DNA of 64,000 nucleotides from Thermoflavifilum sp. (GCA_023511875.1 JAIMAQ010000006.1:62001-126000), one strand, 5' to 3'. Counted from the stretch's first letter, positions 28,281-37,739 are shown. Numbers and translations: made by a program. The notes: generated from the sequence alone by a model not told the origin.

Positions 28281-31184
28281 ATGAAATTGTTTACACTAAC
28301 ATATACAAAGTTTCGACAACTCATTTGGTTTTGGTTAATGGTATTTTCTCTGGTCTTTTTGGTTCATCAAATAACCCAGGCCCAACAATTATCTTCCGAC
28401 GATTTACTCCAGCAAGCGCTCTACGAAACCAACGTAAAGCACAATTACCCACGTGCTATTCAGCTTTGCAAACAAGGCCTAAGCCTGAGTCCCGATTATG
28501 TGGATATTCGCTTATTATTGGGGCGCCTTTATGTACTTACGCATCAATATAATCTTGCTCGGATTGAACTTTCTAAAGTGTTAGACAAACAACCCAATAA
28601 TGCCAATGCATTAACTTACTTGATTAATTTAGAACTACAAGCCAAGCAATATGATGAAGCGCGCTGTTATGCCGATATGGCACTGTATTATTATCCGGAT
28701 AGTGTATTTTTTGTATTGAAAAAAATGGCAGCGCTAAGTGCCCAACAACGCTTCGATGATGCGATCCATACTCTACAAGAAGCTTTAAACAAAAAACCCG
28801 ATAACAATCAGTTACGTACAACATATGTTGACCAACTCATCACAGCCGCCCGCTATCAAACCCAACAACACAATTATTTGCGAGCTCATACCTATTTGCA
28901 ACAAGCTCTACAAACAGATCCGGGCAATCGATTGGCACTGACATATATGATGAATTTAGAGACTGCATATGAACATCTCGAGGAAGCTTTGATTTACGCC
29001 AATCAAGCCTTGCAATTTTTCCCGGATGACCCAGAATTTTTAAAGAAAAAAATTGGCCTTCTCCTCGCTGCGCATAAGTATCTCGATGCCGAAGAATTCG
29101 TTCAACAGCTCACTCGTCGATATCCTGGCAATGCCGAATGGCGTAACCTGGCCACATATGTACATCTGGAGGCTGCGAGAGCCTATGCCCATCAAGATCC
29201 ACAATATCAATATGTGGCTGTGCTTTCAACCGATCCTGCCAATCGAGAAGCTTTGCAAGCACTGATTAACCTCAACAGCGCCCGTGGCGCCTATGCTGAG
29301 GCCTTACTATTTGCTAATCGAGCATTACAATATTATCCAGCTGATACTTTGTTTTTATTGAAAAAAATTAGCCTACTAGACGCCTTGGGAAAATATGCCG
29401 AGGCTTATCCCATCACCGAACGACTATGGAAACAATATCCTGGCAATATGGCCTTGAAAAACCATTATTTAGATGAATTGATGCAAGCTGGGCATGATTT
29501 TGAACGAGATCAACAATGGGATAGTGCTGCTGCATGCTATGAACGCATGCTCAACGTAGATCCCCAATTTTTGCCTGCATACGACCGACTCATCTCCCTC
29601 GCCCTTCAACAAAAACAATACAACTTAGCCCTGGCCTATGTGCATCAAGCAGAAGCCCTGGCGCCAAACGATGAGCGTTATCTTTTTCGTGAAGCGGGAA
29701 TCCTCGAAGCGGCCGGGCAATTTGCTCAGGCTGCAGCCATTAGCCGCCAGTTGATGTATAGCCATCCCCACAACTTACGATACCGCCAAGCATATCTCGA
29801 TCAACTATTGGAGGCCGCTCGAGACCATATGCGTCAACAGCAACCCGACCTGGCAGTAGAGCAGCTTCAACAGCTTTTGCATACCGACCTCCACCAACCC
29901 GAGGCACTCGACCTCCTGATCAATGCGCTTTATCAAATGAAACGTTATCAGGAGGGCTTAACCTGGTGTGATACGGCATGGCAACTATACCCTGAAAATC
30001 GCGATTTTTTGGTAAAAAAAGCTGGACTCCTGGAAGCCACAACCCAGTACGTAGCAGCTGCTCGCCTGCTTGCTACATTACTTAAACGTTACCCATACGA
30101 CAGTCGTCTGCAATCGAGCTATTCGGAAAACCTCTTTCTGGCTGCCCGACAATTTGCCGAGTCTGGCCTAGTAGATAGCGCTTCAGCTTATTATTGGACA
30201 GCCCTTAGCCAGCAACCCCGAGATACCCTTTCCTGGATGAGTTTGATCAACCTCAAAACCAGCCTACAACAAACCGATTCGGCGCTTATCATAACCGATA
30301 GTGCCTTGCGTTATTTGCCCAATTATCCAGAGTTATTCCTGAAAAAAGCTAGTTTTCAATTTGCCTTGGGTAAACCAAACGATGCTTTGCGTACGCTCGA
30401 CAGTTTGAGACTCATGGATCCGCATCATCCAGGGGCAAAAGATTTAGCTCAACAAATCCGCATCGCCTCTTATCACCAGGCCATTGGCCTCGACTACAAC
30501 TTTACCAGCTTTGGTGACCGCACCTCCTTACCCTGGAATCTAGCTAGCGCCTATTACCAACGCTATACCCAATGGGGCAGTTACGACCTGCGCGTAAGTT
30601 TCGCTAACCGCAACAACCGAAATGGCTGGCAAGGGGAAGCCGAAGCCTACTGGAACCACAACAAGCACAACACTTCTTATTTCGACCTGGCTTATGCACA
30701 CGATTCCCTATTCCCCCGCTTGCGAGCAGCTTATACTTTTACCCACTATTTTCCAAAAGGCTGGCAGACCGACCTGGGCGGACGATATCTCAACTTCGAT
30801 AGCAGCCAATTGGCGAGTATTTACTTGGGCTTGGGAAAATATTTTAGCGATTATTGGCTATATGGTCAGGCTTATCTCACCCCGCAAAACCACCAACTCT
30901 TCGGAGCCTATCGCCTCACGCTGCGTTATTACTACAGCGAACAGCGCGATGATTACCTCAACCTGATCGTGGGCACTGGCATCTCCCCAGATGATCGTAG
31001 CCGATATTTTGGATTAAAGCGCTGGCTCAGCCTTTCTGCAACCAATTTAGCCGTGGGCTATCAACATATTTTCCGCGGACAAACTATTTTGGGCTTTACT
31101 GTGGGGTGGACTAACCAGGAGATTGCGCAGGGTGTTCGACAAAATCAGTATGATGTATATGTTCACCTGGTTCAAAAATTTTAG
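28281..31184 (+). CDS. TPR-repeat protein with C-terminal YaiO-like outer-membrane beta-barrel
   Basis: A 967-residue protein with a signal peptide (1-35, ending ITQAQ). Residues about 40-725 are TPR helices arranged in a higher-order repeat of about 108 residues, each unit marked by a Y-P-x-(D/N)-x-x-x-F-L-x-K-K segment near 140, 250, 356, 462, 570 and 680. Residues about 730-967 form a beta-barrel (YHQAIGLDYNFTSFGDR..., ending YDVYVHLVQKF), similar to the YaiO family. The design, periplasmic TPR solenoid plus outer-membrane pore, is that of BcsC and PgaA, exporters of cellulose and poly-GlcNAc. It starts 9 bases after the glycosyltransferase. Confidence 0.88.
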   Translation: MKLFTLTYTKFRQLIWFWLMVFSLVFLVHQITQAQQLSSDDLLQQALYETNVKHNYPRAIQLCKQGLSLSPDYVDIRLLLGRLYVLTHQYNLARIELSKVLDKQPNNANALTYLINLELQAKQYDEARCYADMALYYYPDSVFFVLKKMAALSAQQRFDDAIHTLQEALNKKPDNNQLRTTYVDQLITAARYQTQQHNYLRAHTYLQQALQTDPGNRLALTYMMNLETAYEHLEEALIYANQALQFFPDDPEFLKKKIGLLLAAHKYLDAEEFVQQLTRRYPGNAEWRNLATYVHLEAARAYAHQDPQYQYVAVLSTDPANREALQALINLNSARGAYAEALLFANRALQYYPADTLFLLKKISLLDALGKYAEAYPITERLWKQYPGNMALKNHYLDELMQAGHDFERDQQWDSAAACYERMLNVDPQFLPAYDRLISLALQQKQYNLALAYVHQAEALAPNDERYLFREAGILEAAGQFAQAAAISRQLMYSHPHNLRYRQAYLDQLLEAARDHMRQQQPDLAVEQLQQLLHTDLHQPEALDLLINALYQMKRYQEGLTWCDTAWQLYPENRDFLVKKAGLLEATTQYVAAARLLATLLKRYPYDSRLQSSYSENLFLAARQFAESGLVDSASAYYWTALSQQPRDTLSWMSLINLKTSLQQTDSALIITDSALRYLPNYPELFLKKASFQFALGKPNDALRTLDSLRLMDPHHPGAKDLAQQIRIASYHQAIGLDYNFTSFGDRTSLPWNLASAYYQRYTQWGSYDLRVSFANRNNRNGWQGEAEAYWNHNKHNTSYFDLAYAHDSLFPRLRAAYTFTHYFPKGWQTDLGGRYLNFDSSQLASIYLGLGKYFSDYWLYGQAYLTPQNHQLFGAYRLTLRYYYSEQRDDYLNLIVGTGISPDDRSRYFGLKRWLSLSATNLAVGYQHIFRGQTILGFTVGWTNQEIAQGVRQNQYDVYVHLVQKF

Positions 31185-33444
31185 CCTCATTTTCACCGTT
31201 ATGTATTTACTGGCCAGCCTTAAAGCCTGTGGCCAACCAGCAACACGGCTGCCCATCGTTTATCAAGCTAAATCTGATTATATTCTCATTGTACCCCCCA
31301 ATGCCGATCGCTATACCCTTCAGGCTGCTCACCTGATTCAACGCTATACCCAATGGGTGACAGGGTTTACCCTACCCCTGATCACCACCGCTGATACGAC
31401 GGGCTTATGGGATAAGCCCGTGATTGCCGTTGGAAAAACGGCCTGGGTACCTGCAAAGTTGCAACAAGAAATATCTGCTCTGCCTGAAGGGAGTATATAC
31501 ATCACTACAATAGGGAAAAATGTTTTATTGATGGGTGGAGGCAAGAGAGGCGTACTCAACGCGGCTTATGCCTGGATTGAACGTGTATTGCAATGCCACT
31601 TATATGCCGATAGTGTATGGCAGGTGCCACATCAAAAAAATCTTTTCATTGACCCTTTATTTCACATCTTAGAACAACCCGTTTTTAGTTTTCGTCAGGT
31701 ATATGACCCGCAAGCTATGAATGCCCGGTATATGGACTGGCATCGGCTGAATGATTTTGCAGATTTTTGGGGTATTTGGGGACATAGTTTTTTTAAACTG
31801 ATTCCGCCAAGCCAATATTTTCAACGTCATCCAGAATATTTTGCACTCATCAATGGCCAACGCAGACCCACGCAGCTTTGCATGAGTCAGCCAGCTGTAG
31901 TCGCTCAAGTGGTGAAGGAATTGCGAGCACGCATCCAGAAAAATCCAGATGCCCTGTATTGGTCGGTGGCACCAGAAGACAATACGGCTTTTTGTCAGTG
32001 CGATTCTTGCCGTGCGCTTTATGCGCGTTATGGGGGCATTTCTGGCGCCTTACTTCATTTTGTGAACGAAATTGCTGCTCAGATTCCCGATCACATCATC
32101 ACGACACTTGCTTATGGCCCTACACAACATCCCCCACAACATCTCGAAGCCGCTCCTAATGTAGGCATCATGCTCAGTACCATCGATTGCGACCGTGCTA
32201 CACCTATTGCTTCTGATCCACATTCAGCCCAATTTCGTCAAGATCTGGAGGGCTGGGAACACCTCACCCACCACTTGATGATTTGGGATTACACCGTACA
32301 ATTCACCCATTATTTAGCCCCTTTCCCAGACCTTCATACTTTTCAACCCAACATCCAATACTTCGCAGCCCATCATGTCGAAGCCGTGTTTGCTCAAGGC
32401 AGTGGTGAAGATCAAAGCGTGTTTGATGAAATGCGTTGTTATTTATTGGCTAAATTGCTCTGGAATCCACAAGCCAATACCCATCAGCTCCAAAAAGATT
32501 TTTTGCAAGGTTACTATGGAGCCGCCGCACCTTTCATAGCAGCTGCACTCGATCAATTACAACAAGCCTTGTTGCAATCGCATGCTCGGCTGGATATCTA
32601 CGGCAACCCGCTAGACGCAAAAACGAGCTGGTTGAGCCCAAATGATCTCCAGGCTTATCGACGACATTTGGATAATGCCCTACAAGCCGTAAAAGATAAA
32701 CCACAGCTGCAACGCCGTGTACAAAAGCTTTATCTTTCTTATCTCTATGTGAGGCTGCTTCAAGCTTGGTTTTATGGCACAGATCCTCATGGAGCTTTTC
32801 TCCAAGATGCTTCTGGTAAATGGATCATCAACCCTGAAATACCTAAGCTCATCAATCAATTTAGTCATATCTGCCAGCAACAACATATTCTTTACCTCAA
32901 TGAAGATCACCAAACGGTATCGACATTTATAGAGCAGCTGCAAGATATGCTTGCTCAGGGGGTGCAGGTAAGCTTAGCTTTTCACAAACCAGTGCGATTG
33001 CTAACACCCAATATTGCCGACTATCCAGCTAAAGGGCCGCAAACGCTTACAGATGGCATTATAGGAAGCTATGATTACGCTTTTAACTGGCTGGGCTGGA
33101 ATAATCAAGACATGAAACTGGAAATTGATTTACAACAAATCGATACCATCCACCAAGTAACGATGGCATTTTTGCAAGATCAACGACACGCCATCTTTCT
33201 ACCCACGAAGATAGCCATATATGGAGGCAATGATAGGCAACAACTTCATTTATTACAAGAATCTACACTTCCCAGTGCAACACCCGATGAAACGGTTCAT
33301 CGCAAAATCATTACACTTACCATACATCCCACTGCTATACGTTATTTACAGATCATAGCGAGCCCACTCGCTACTATGCCCGATTGGGCAAATCAACCAG
33401 GAAGAAAACCTTCGATATTCATCAGTGAAGTCATGGTCAAATAA
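31150..33444 (+). CDS. Exported DUF4838 glycosidase-like protein with C-terminal discoidin-like domain
   Basis: About 764 residues. An N-terminal hydrophobic export signal ends near SLKACGQ; the Cys could be a lipobox, though Lys at -2 is unusual. Next come a GH20/GH67-type N-terminal domain (about 45-165) and a DUF4838 catalytic-like TIM barrel (about 180-460), with its marked APEDNTAFCQCDSC segment and the Asp-rich STIDCDRATPI. A beta-sandwich like F5/8 type C follows at the C terminus (about 630-764). The open frame begins with TTG at 31123; ATGs at 31150, 31153 and 31159 are more likely and overlap the barrel gene by 26-35 bases. It may cleave or edit the polymer exported by the preceding genes. 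Confidence 0.82.
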   Translation: MMYMFTWFKNFSLIFTVMYLLASLKACGQPATRLPIVYQAKSDYILIVPPNADRYTLQAAHLIQRYTQWVTGFTLPLITTADTTGLWDKPVIAVGKTAWVPAKLQQEISALPEGSIYITTIGKNVLLMGGGKRGVLNAAYAWIERVLQCHLYADSVWQVPHQKNLFIDPLFHILEQPVFSFRQVYDPQAMNARYMDWHRLNDFADFWGIWGHSFFKLIPPSQYFQRHPEYFALINGQRRPTQLCMSQPAVVAQVVKELRARIQKNPDALYWSVAPEDNTAFCQCDSCRALYARYGGISGALLHFVNEIAAQIPDHIITTLAYGPTQHPPQHLEAAPNVGIMLSTIDCDRATPIASDPHSAQFRQDLEGWEHLTHHLMIWDYTVQFTHYLAPFPDLHTFQPNIQYFAAHHVEAVFAQGSGEDQSVFDEMRCYLLAKLLWNPQANTHQLQKDFLQGYYGAAAPFIAAALDQLQQALLQSHARLDIYGNPLDAKTSWLSPNDLQAYRRHLDNALQAVKDKPQLQRRVQKLYLSYLYVRLLQAWFYGTDPHGAFLQDASGKWIINPEIPKLINQFSHICQQQHILYLNEDHQTVSTFIEQLQDMLAQGVQVSLAFHKPVRLLTPNIADYPAKGPQTLTDGIIGSYDYAFNWLGWNNQDMKLEIDLQQIDTIHQVTMAFLQDQRHAIFLPTKIAIYGGNDRQQLHLLQESTLPSATPDETVHRKIITLTIHPTAIRYLQIIASPLATMPDWANQPGRKPSIFISEVMVK

Positions 33445-33648
33445 AAGATAGGTTTTACTGTTTCTCATTGTTTACTTCCCACATGTGTGTTTGTGTTCAG
33501 CAAGTTTGTTAAATCATGAAGAGCACATGAAGATGATTGTATAAACAATGCATTCACCATTTGAATAGATATTCCATTTTCTTCACTTAACTCATCTTAT
33601 TTCAACATTAAGCAACAGAAAGTTTCTAATAAAATTTCTCTTAAAGTT

Positions 33649-33656
33649 TAATTTTG
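33649..33656 (+). promoter_or_regulatory. -7 box before the GT2 gene at 33679
   Basis: TAATTTTG matches TAnnTTTG exactly, 22 bases before the ATG. A TTTC at 33623-33626 is 22 bases upstream and may be a weak -33 element. The 234-base gap holds nothing else I recognise. Confidence 0.45.
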
Positions 33657-33678
33657 ATCTTTCGATTATACATCAAAC

Positions 33679-34560
33679 ATGCAACACATTCTGGCATACA
33701 CACATCTCAAGCGCAATATTTCTCCTCGTTTTTCCATTCTCATTCCTACTTGGAACAACTTAGATTATCTACAGTTATGTATTCGAAGCATTCGCCAGCA
33801 TTCTAGTTTTGCACATCAAATCATTGTGCATATCAATGAAGGCACCGACGGCACTTTGGAATGGGTGAAAGCTCAACCCGATATTGATTACACATATTCT
33901 CCCCAAAATATCGGTATTTGTTATGCATTAAATGTAGCCAGGCGATTGGTGCAAACCGATTATATGGTGTATCTCAACGACGATATGTATGTATGTCCAA
34001 ACTGGGATCGTGAATTGTGGGAAGAGATCCAACGCTTGCCCAATAATTTTTTCTTTTTATCGGCCACGGCAATTGAGCCAATAGCTTCTAGCCATTGCGC
34101 TATCCAAGGTGATTTTGGATGGGATCCCCATCATTTTCAAGAAGAAGATTTATTGAACAGTTTTCAACAGTTTCACAAAACTGATTGGATGGGAGCTACT
34201 TGGCCTCCCAACATCGTACATCGAGATCTTTGGGATCTGGTTGGAGGCTATAGCATAGAATTCTCTCCAGGCATGTATTCCGACCCAGATTTCTCCATGA
34301 AGCTCTGGCAAGCTGGCGTTCGATATTTCAAAGGGTTATCGGCGAGCAGGGTGTATCATTTCGGATCAAAAAGCACCCATCGTATTCGCAAAAACAAGGG
34401 CTATTATACGTTTATTCGCAAATGGGGGATCACCTCAAGTACATTTACCCGCTTTTATCTGCAACGCGGAATGCCCTTCACAGGGCCAACACCAGAGCCA
34501 GTTTTGCCCGCATGGATAAGATGGAAAAATCAAGGAAAAAAACTCATTGCTGCCTGGTAG
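33679..34560 (+). CDS. Family 2 glycosyltransferase, soluble
   Basis: A 293-residue GT-A enzyme. The start of the fold is FSILIPTWNNLDYLQLCIRSI (about residue 19), and the metal-binding D-D-x motif is in VYLNDDMYVCP near 100. The acceptor-side acid region is near GMYSDPDFSMKLWQAG (about 205-220). No membrane helix, so it acts at the inner face of the membrane or in the cytoplasm. It transfers a single sugar to a glycan; donor and acceptor unknown. It has its own promoter and is convergent with thiL. Confidence 0.87.
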   Translation: MQHILAYTHLKRNISPRFSILIPTWNNLDYLQLCIRSIRQHSSFAHQIIVHINEGTDGTLEWVKAQPDIDYTYSPQNIGICYALNVARRLVQTDYMVYLNDDMYVCPNWDRELWEEIQRLPNNFFFLSATAIEPIASSHCAIQGDFGWDPHHFQEEDLLNSFQQFHKTDWMGATWPPNIVHRDLWDLVGGYSIEFSPGMYSDPDFSMKLWQAGVRYFKGLSASRVYHFGSKSTHRIRKNKGYYTFIRKWGITSSTFTRFYLQRGMPFTGPTPEPVLPAWIRWKNQGKKLIAAW

Positions 34561-34567
34561 GCCTAAA

Positions 34568-35623
34568 TCATTCCTGATGAAAAGCGTTCCAGCCTTGTGC
34601 TACCAGTTTATACTTATTCCCCCCTTTGGTGATGATATGAGCACCTTCGCTGATATCGGTGATATACCCTACAACGCTGATTTGCTCGCTGGTAGTGATT
34701 TTATCATAATCTTCTGGGCTAATGGTAAACAACAATTCATAATCTTCCCCACCACTCAGCGCACAAGCTGTAGGATCAAGTTGAAAAGGATAAGCCGCCA
34801 AACGTGTTTCTTCGGCAATGGGAATTTTTTCTTCATAAATCACACAGCCCACATTACTGCGTTTGCAAATATGCAAGATATCTGAGCTAAGCCCATCGCT
34901 AATATCCATCATAGCAGTGGGTTTGATGTGATTTTCTTGCAACCATTCTACGATATCTTGTCGAGCCTCGGGTTTTAACTGTCGGCCTATGACATACGTA
35001 TAAGGCTCCAATTCGGGCTGCATCTTTGGATCATCTAGATAAAGCCGTTTTTCTCTTTCCAAGATTTGCAAGCCCAAATACGCTGCACCCAAATCACCAC
35101 TGACACAGATGAGATCACCTTTACGGGCTGTGCTCCGTAAAACAAATTGATCGGGAGCCACTTCACCAATAGCGGTAACAGAAATAATAAATCCTTTTTG
35201 AGAAGAAGAGGTGTCGCCCCCAACCAGATCGACTCCATAGCGCTCACAAGCCAGGTATACTCCTTCATAAAACTCTGTCAAGGCTTCCACACTAAAACGA
35301 TTGCTCACGGCGATGCTTATCGTGAGCTGCGTAGGAGTAGCCATCATGGCATATATATCAGATAAATTAACGACGACCGACTTATAGCCTAAATGTTTGA
35401 GGGGAGTATACAGGAGATCGAAATGAATGCCTTCGATGAGCAGATCGGTGCTGATTACCGTTTGTCGGCCAAAATGATCAATCACGGCTGCGTCGTCGCC
35501 CACGCCTACGAGGGTACTAGCATGTTGAATCTCGATGTTTTTAGTGAGGTATTCGATTAAGCCAAATTCACCGAGGGCTGAGATCTCGGTTCGCTCGTTT
35601 TGAGGAGGTGTCGGTGTTTCCAT
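34568..35623 (-). CDS. thiL: Thiamine-monophosphate kinase
   Basis: A 351-residue ATP-dependent kinase that makes thiamine diphosphate from thiamine monophosphate. Motifs of the PurM/ThiL fold: VGVGDDAAV (about 40), STDLLIEGIHF (about 58), GYKSVVVNLSDIYAMMATP (about 78), LVGGDTSSSQKG (about 134), ICVSGDLGAAYLGL and ALSGGEDYELLFTI (about 292). Length and order fit ThiL. It follows the inositol-phosphatase-family gene by 21 bases in a leftward pair. Confidence 0.95.
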   Translation of the reverse strand: METPTPPQNERTEISALGEFGLIEYLTKNIEIQHASTLVGVGDDAAVIDHFGRQTVISTDLLIEGIHFDLLYTPLKHLGYKSVVVNLSDIYAMMATPTQLTISIAVSNRFSVEALTEFYEGVYLACERYGVDLVGGDTSSSQKGFIISVTAIGEVAPDQFVLRSTARKGDLICVSGDLGAAYLGLQILEREKRLYLDDPKMQPELEPYTYVIGRQLKPEARQDIVEWLQENHIKPTAMMDISDGLSSDILHICKRSNVGCVIYEEKIPIAEETRLAAYPFQLDPTACALSGGEDYELLFTISPEDYDKITTSEQISVVGYITDISEGAHIITKGGNKYKLVAQGWNAFHQE

Positions 35624-35644
35624 GGAAAAATATTTTACGGGTGG

Positions 35645-36415
35645 TTAAGCCGTTTGTACGGCCTGAAGTAATTGTGGATGAATATGTCCATTGGAAGCAA
35701 TGAGTTGAGAGCCATTGAGCTGAAAAGGCTGGCCAGAAAAATCTGTTACCATGCCTCCTGCTTCGCGTACAATCAATGCTCCCGCAGCCACATCCCAAGC
35801 ATGAATATAATGTTCCCAATAACCATCAAAACGTCCACAAGCCACCCAACACAAATCAATAGCGGCAGAACCTAACCTGCGCACAGGCACGCCCTGCTTG
35901 ATAAAATAGCCAAATACTTCTACGGGATCATGAGGCATATCGCGCCATTGGTAGGGGAAACCTGTCACTAAAAAAGCTTGCTGGATATCGTCTTGCTGCG
36001 ATACATGAATTGCTCGATCGTTGAGATAAGCCCCTTTGCCTTTCTCTGCAAAAAACAATTCTTGCAAAAAAGGATTGTATACGGCACCCATGATTACCTC
36101 GCCGTCTTTCTCGAGTGCAATCGATACAGAACAAATAGGAAGCCGATGAGCAAAGTTTACCGTACCATCGAGTGGATCAATGATCCAGCGATAAATACTG
36201 GTTTGTTGACTCGCCCCAGATTCTTCGCTCAACAGGGCATGATCGGGAAAATGTGAGCGAATGCGTTCTAGAATCAACGTCTCTGCGTGCTTGTCTACTT
36301 CGGTAACTAAATCATTGAGCGCCGTTTTATGGTCGACTTGAAAATTTTGGTCAATGCCTTCCAGCAAAACCTGTCCGGCTGCGCGAATGGTGTCTAGCAA
36401 AAATGATTTGAACAT
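35645..36415 (-). CDS. Inositol monophosphatase family protein (SuhB-like)
   Basis: A 256-residue Mg-dependent, Li-sensitive phosphatase. Metal-binding motifs: LSEESG (Glu, about residue 66), WIIDPLDGTVNF (about 81-92) and AWDVAAGALIVREAGG (about 206-220). Substrates in the family include inositol-1-phosphate, fructose-1,6-bisphosphate and PAP, and the choice cannot be made here. The frame is open up to 36448, but the family start (MFKSFLLDTIRAAG) is at 36415. It heads the pair with thiL. Confidence 0.92.
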   Translation of the reverse strand: MFKSFLLDTIRAAGQVLLEGIDQNFQVDHKTALNDLVTEVDKHAETLILERIRSHFPDHALLSEESGASQQTSIYRWIIDPLDGTVNFAHRLPICSVSIALEKDGEVIMGAVYNPFLQELFFAEKGKGAYLNDRAIHVSQQDDIQQAFLVTGFPYQWRDMPHDPVEVFGYFIKQGVPVRRLGSAAIDLCWVACGRFDGYWEHYIHAWDVAAGALIVREAGGMVTDFSGQPFQLNGSQLIASNGHIHPQLLQAVQTA

Positions 36416-36419
36416 GTTA

Positions 36420-36427
36420 CAAAGATA
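36420..36427 (-). promoter_or_regulatory. -7 box for the inositol-phosphatase-family gene and thiL
   Basis: Minus strand TATCTTTG, an exact TAnnTTTG box, ends 4 bases before the chosen ATG at 36415, which would give an essentially leaderless mRNA. The box supports 36415 over 36448 as start, since 36448 would lie upstream of the promoter. Confidence 0.45.
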
Positions 36428-36472
36428 GGAGATCCCTGTTTGTTTCATTGGCCAGCCAATTTTGGCTTCTTG

Positions 36473-36480
36473 TATCTTTG
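36473..36480 (+). promoter_or_regulatory. -7 box for the glycosyltransferase at 36497
   Basis: TATCTTTG, an exact TAnnTTTG box, lies 16 bases before the ATG; a TTG at 36448-36450 is 22 bases upstream. It is the same octamer as the divergent box at 36420-36427, so the two promoters are back to back within 60 bases. Confidence 0.5.
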
Positions 36481-36496
36481 AGTAGGCAACTTAAAG

Positions 36497-37624
36497 ATGA
36501 AACTATCGATTATCATTGTACATCATCAAACACCCCACGACCTGGAGCTTTGCCTTTGGGCAGCGCAAGAGGCTATCCGTGAAATAGCTGCCGAGATCTG
36601 GGTGGTCGACAATGCATCGGATGGGGAAAATACCCGCAGGGTGAGCACTTATTTTCGCCAAGTACATTGGATCTGGAATACAGAAAACTTAGGATTTGCC
36701 AAGGCCTGCAATCAAGCGGCTCGCCAAGCTTCAGGCAAATATTTACTTTTTTTAAACCCAGACGCCTTCATCGATCACGAGGGGCTATGCCTAGCACTCG
36801 AGTTTTTAGAGACCCACCCCAACGTGCATATGCTTGGCCCTTGGTTGTTTAATATGAGGGGACAATTTTTAAAAGAATCGCGCAGGGCTTTTCCTACGCC
36901 ATGGAATAGCTTCTGCAAGATGGCGGGACTCGATCATGTTTTTCCGAATGCGCGCCTATTCACTGGATATTATGGGGGGCAATTGCCCATTGATCAAGTA
37001 CAACCTGCTGAAGTGCTCTGTGGAGCTTGCCTACTCGTACGCCACCAAGCCTGGGAAGTTGTTGGAGGCTTCGATGAAGATTTTTTCTTATACGGTGAAG
37101 ATATCGACCTGTGTTTACGCATGTATCAGAAAGGTTTCCAAAGTTATTTTCATCCGAAATGGAAAGTACTGCATATGAAATATCGAAGCGCAGGCCAAGA
37201 TGTACGATGGCATCGACAACATTTTTTCCAGGCAATGAAAATTTATGCGCACAAGCATTTCCCCTACAGCCAATGGTTGTTATTTCCTTTCATCGATCTC
37301 TTTTACACCTTATCGCGCTTTTCGCCGAAATTTACCCAAGTAAATTCTTCCATTACCCTCCCAAAACCTCCACAAGGCATAATCTTCACAAAAGCAGCAA
37401 ACAGAAACCTGCCATTCAGCTTACCAGAATCGTGGAAAATTCTCGACATTGACAGCTTAAACGGGAATGGCTTGGAAGATGAGCTGCCAGAAGATAAGAT
37501 CATTGTCGTCGATCCCACCACTTATTCCCTACGCACTCTCAATAGCTTTTTGATGCGAATACCTATTTCTTTCCCCATAGCTTGGATGGCGCCCTATTCA
37601 GGAAGGTTGATCCTAGCTAAATAA
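36497..37624 (+). CDS. Family 2 glycosyltransferase, rhamnosyltransferase-like
   Basis: A 375-residue GT2 with the WbbL-like pattern: LSIIIVHHQTPHDLELCL at the start, VDNASDG (about 36), NTENLGFAKACNQAARQASGKYLLFLNPDAF (about 57-88, NPDA is the metal motif) and GGFDEDFFLYGEDIDLCLRMYQKG (about 192-215). Such enzymes add rhamnose or similar sugars to lipopolysaccharide or capsule. After about residue 280 there is a C-terminal extension of about 95 residues outside the catalytic fold, of unknown role. It has its own promoter. Confidence 0.9.
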   Translation: MKLSIIIVHHQTPHDLELCLWAAQEAIREIAAEIWVVDNASDGENTRRVSTYFRQVHWIWNTENLGFAKACNQAARQASGKYLLFLNPDAFIDHEGLCLALEFLETHPNVHMLGPWLFNMRGQFLKESRRAFPTPWNSFCKMAGLDHVFPNARLFTGYYGGQLPIDQVQPAEVLCGACLLVRHQAWEVVGGFDEDFFLYGEDIDLCLRMYQKGFQSYFHPKWKVLHMKYRSAGQDVRWHRQHFFQAMKIYAHKHFPYSQWLLFPFIDLFYTLSRFSPKFTQVNSSITLPKPPQGIIFTKAANRNLPFSLPESWKILDIDSLNGNGLEDELPEDKIIVVDPTTYSLRTLNSFLMRIPISFPIAWMAPYSGRLILAK

Positions 37625-37700
37625 ACGGGTAAATGATTTTTCAATTGGTTTTGCGGCCAATAAGTGATAAGCTATACTGGACTTTCTCATAGTTAATGCC

Positions 37701-37708
37701 TAATTTTG
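37701..37708 (+). promoter_or_regulatory. -7 box before the GH3-family gene
   Basis: TAATTTTG, an exact match to TAnnTTTG, lies 31 bases before the ATG at 37740. The same octamer precedes the gene at 33679. Confidence 0.45.
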
Positions 37709-37739
37709 CCCGCACCTACCATCTAAGCTCAGGAACAGA

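Noticed and set aside
2078..33510. Near-identical 17-base string (TGTTCAGCAAGTyTGTT) in two intergenic gaps, near 2080 and 33495
   Set aside because: One mismatch over 17 bases is expected several times by chance in 64 kb, and the surrounding sequence is not related.
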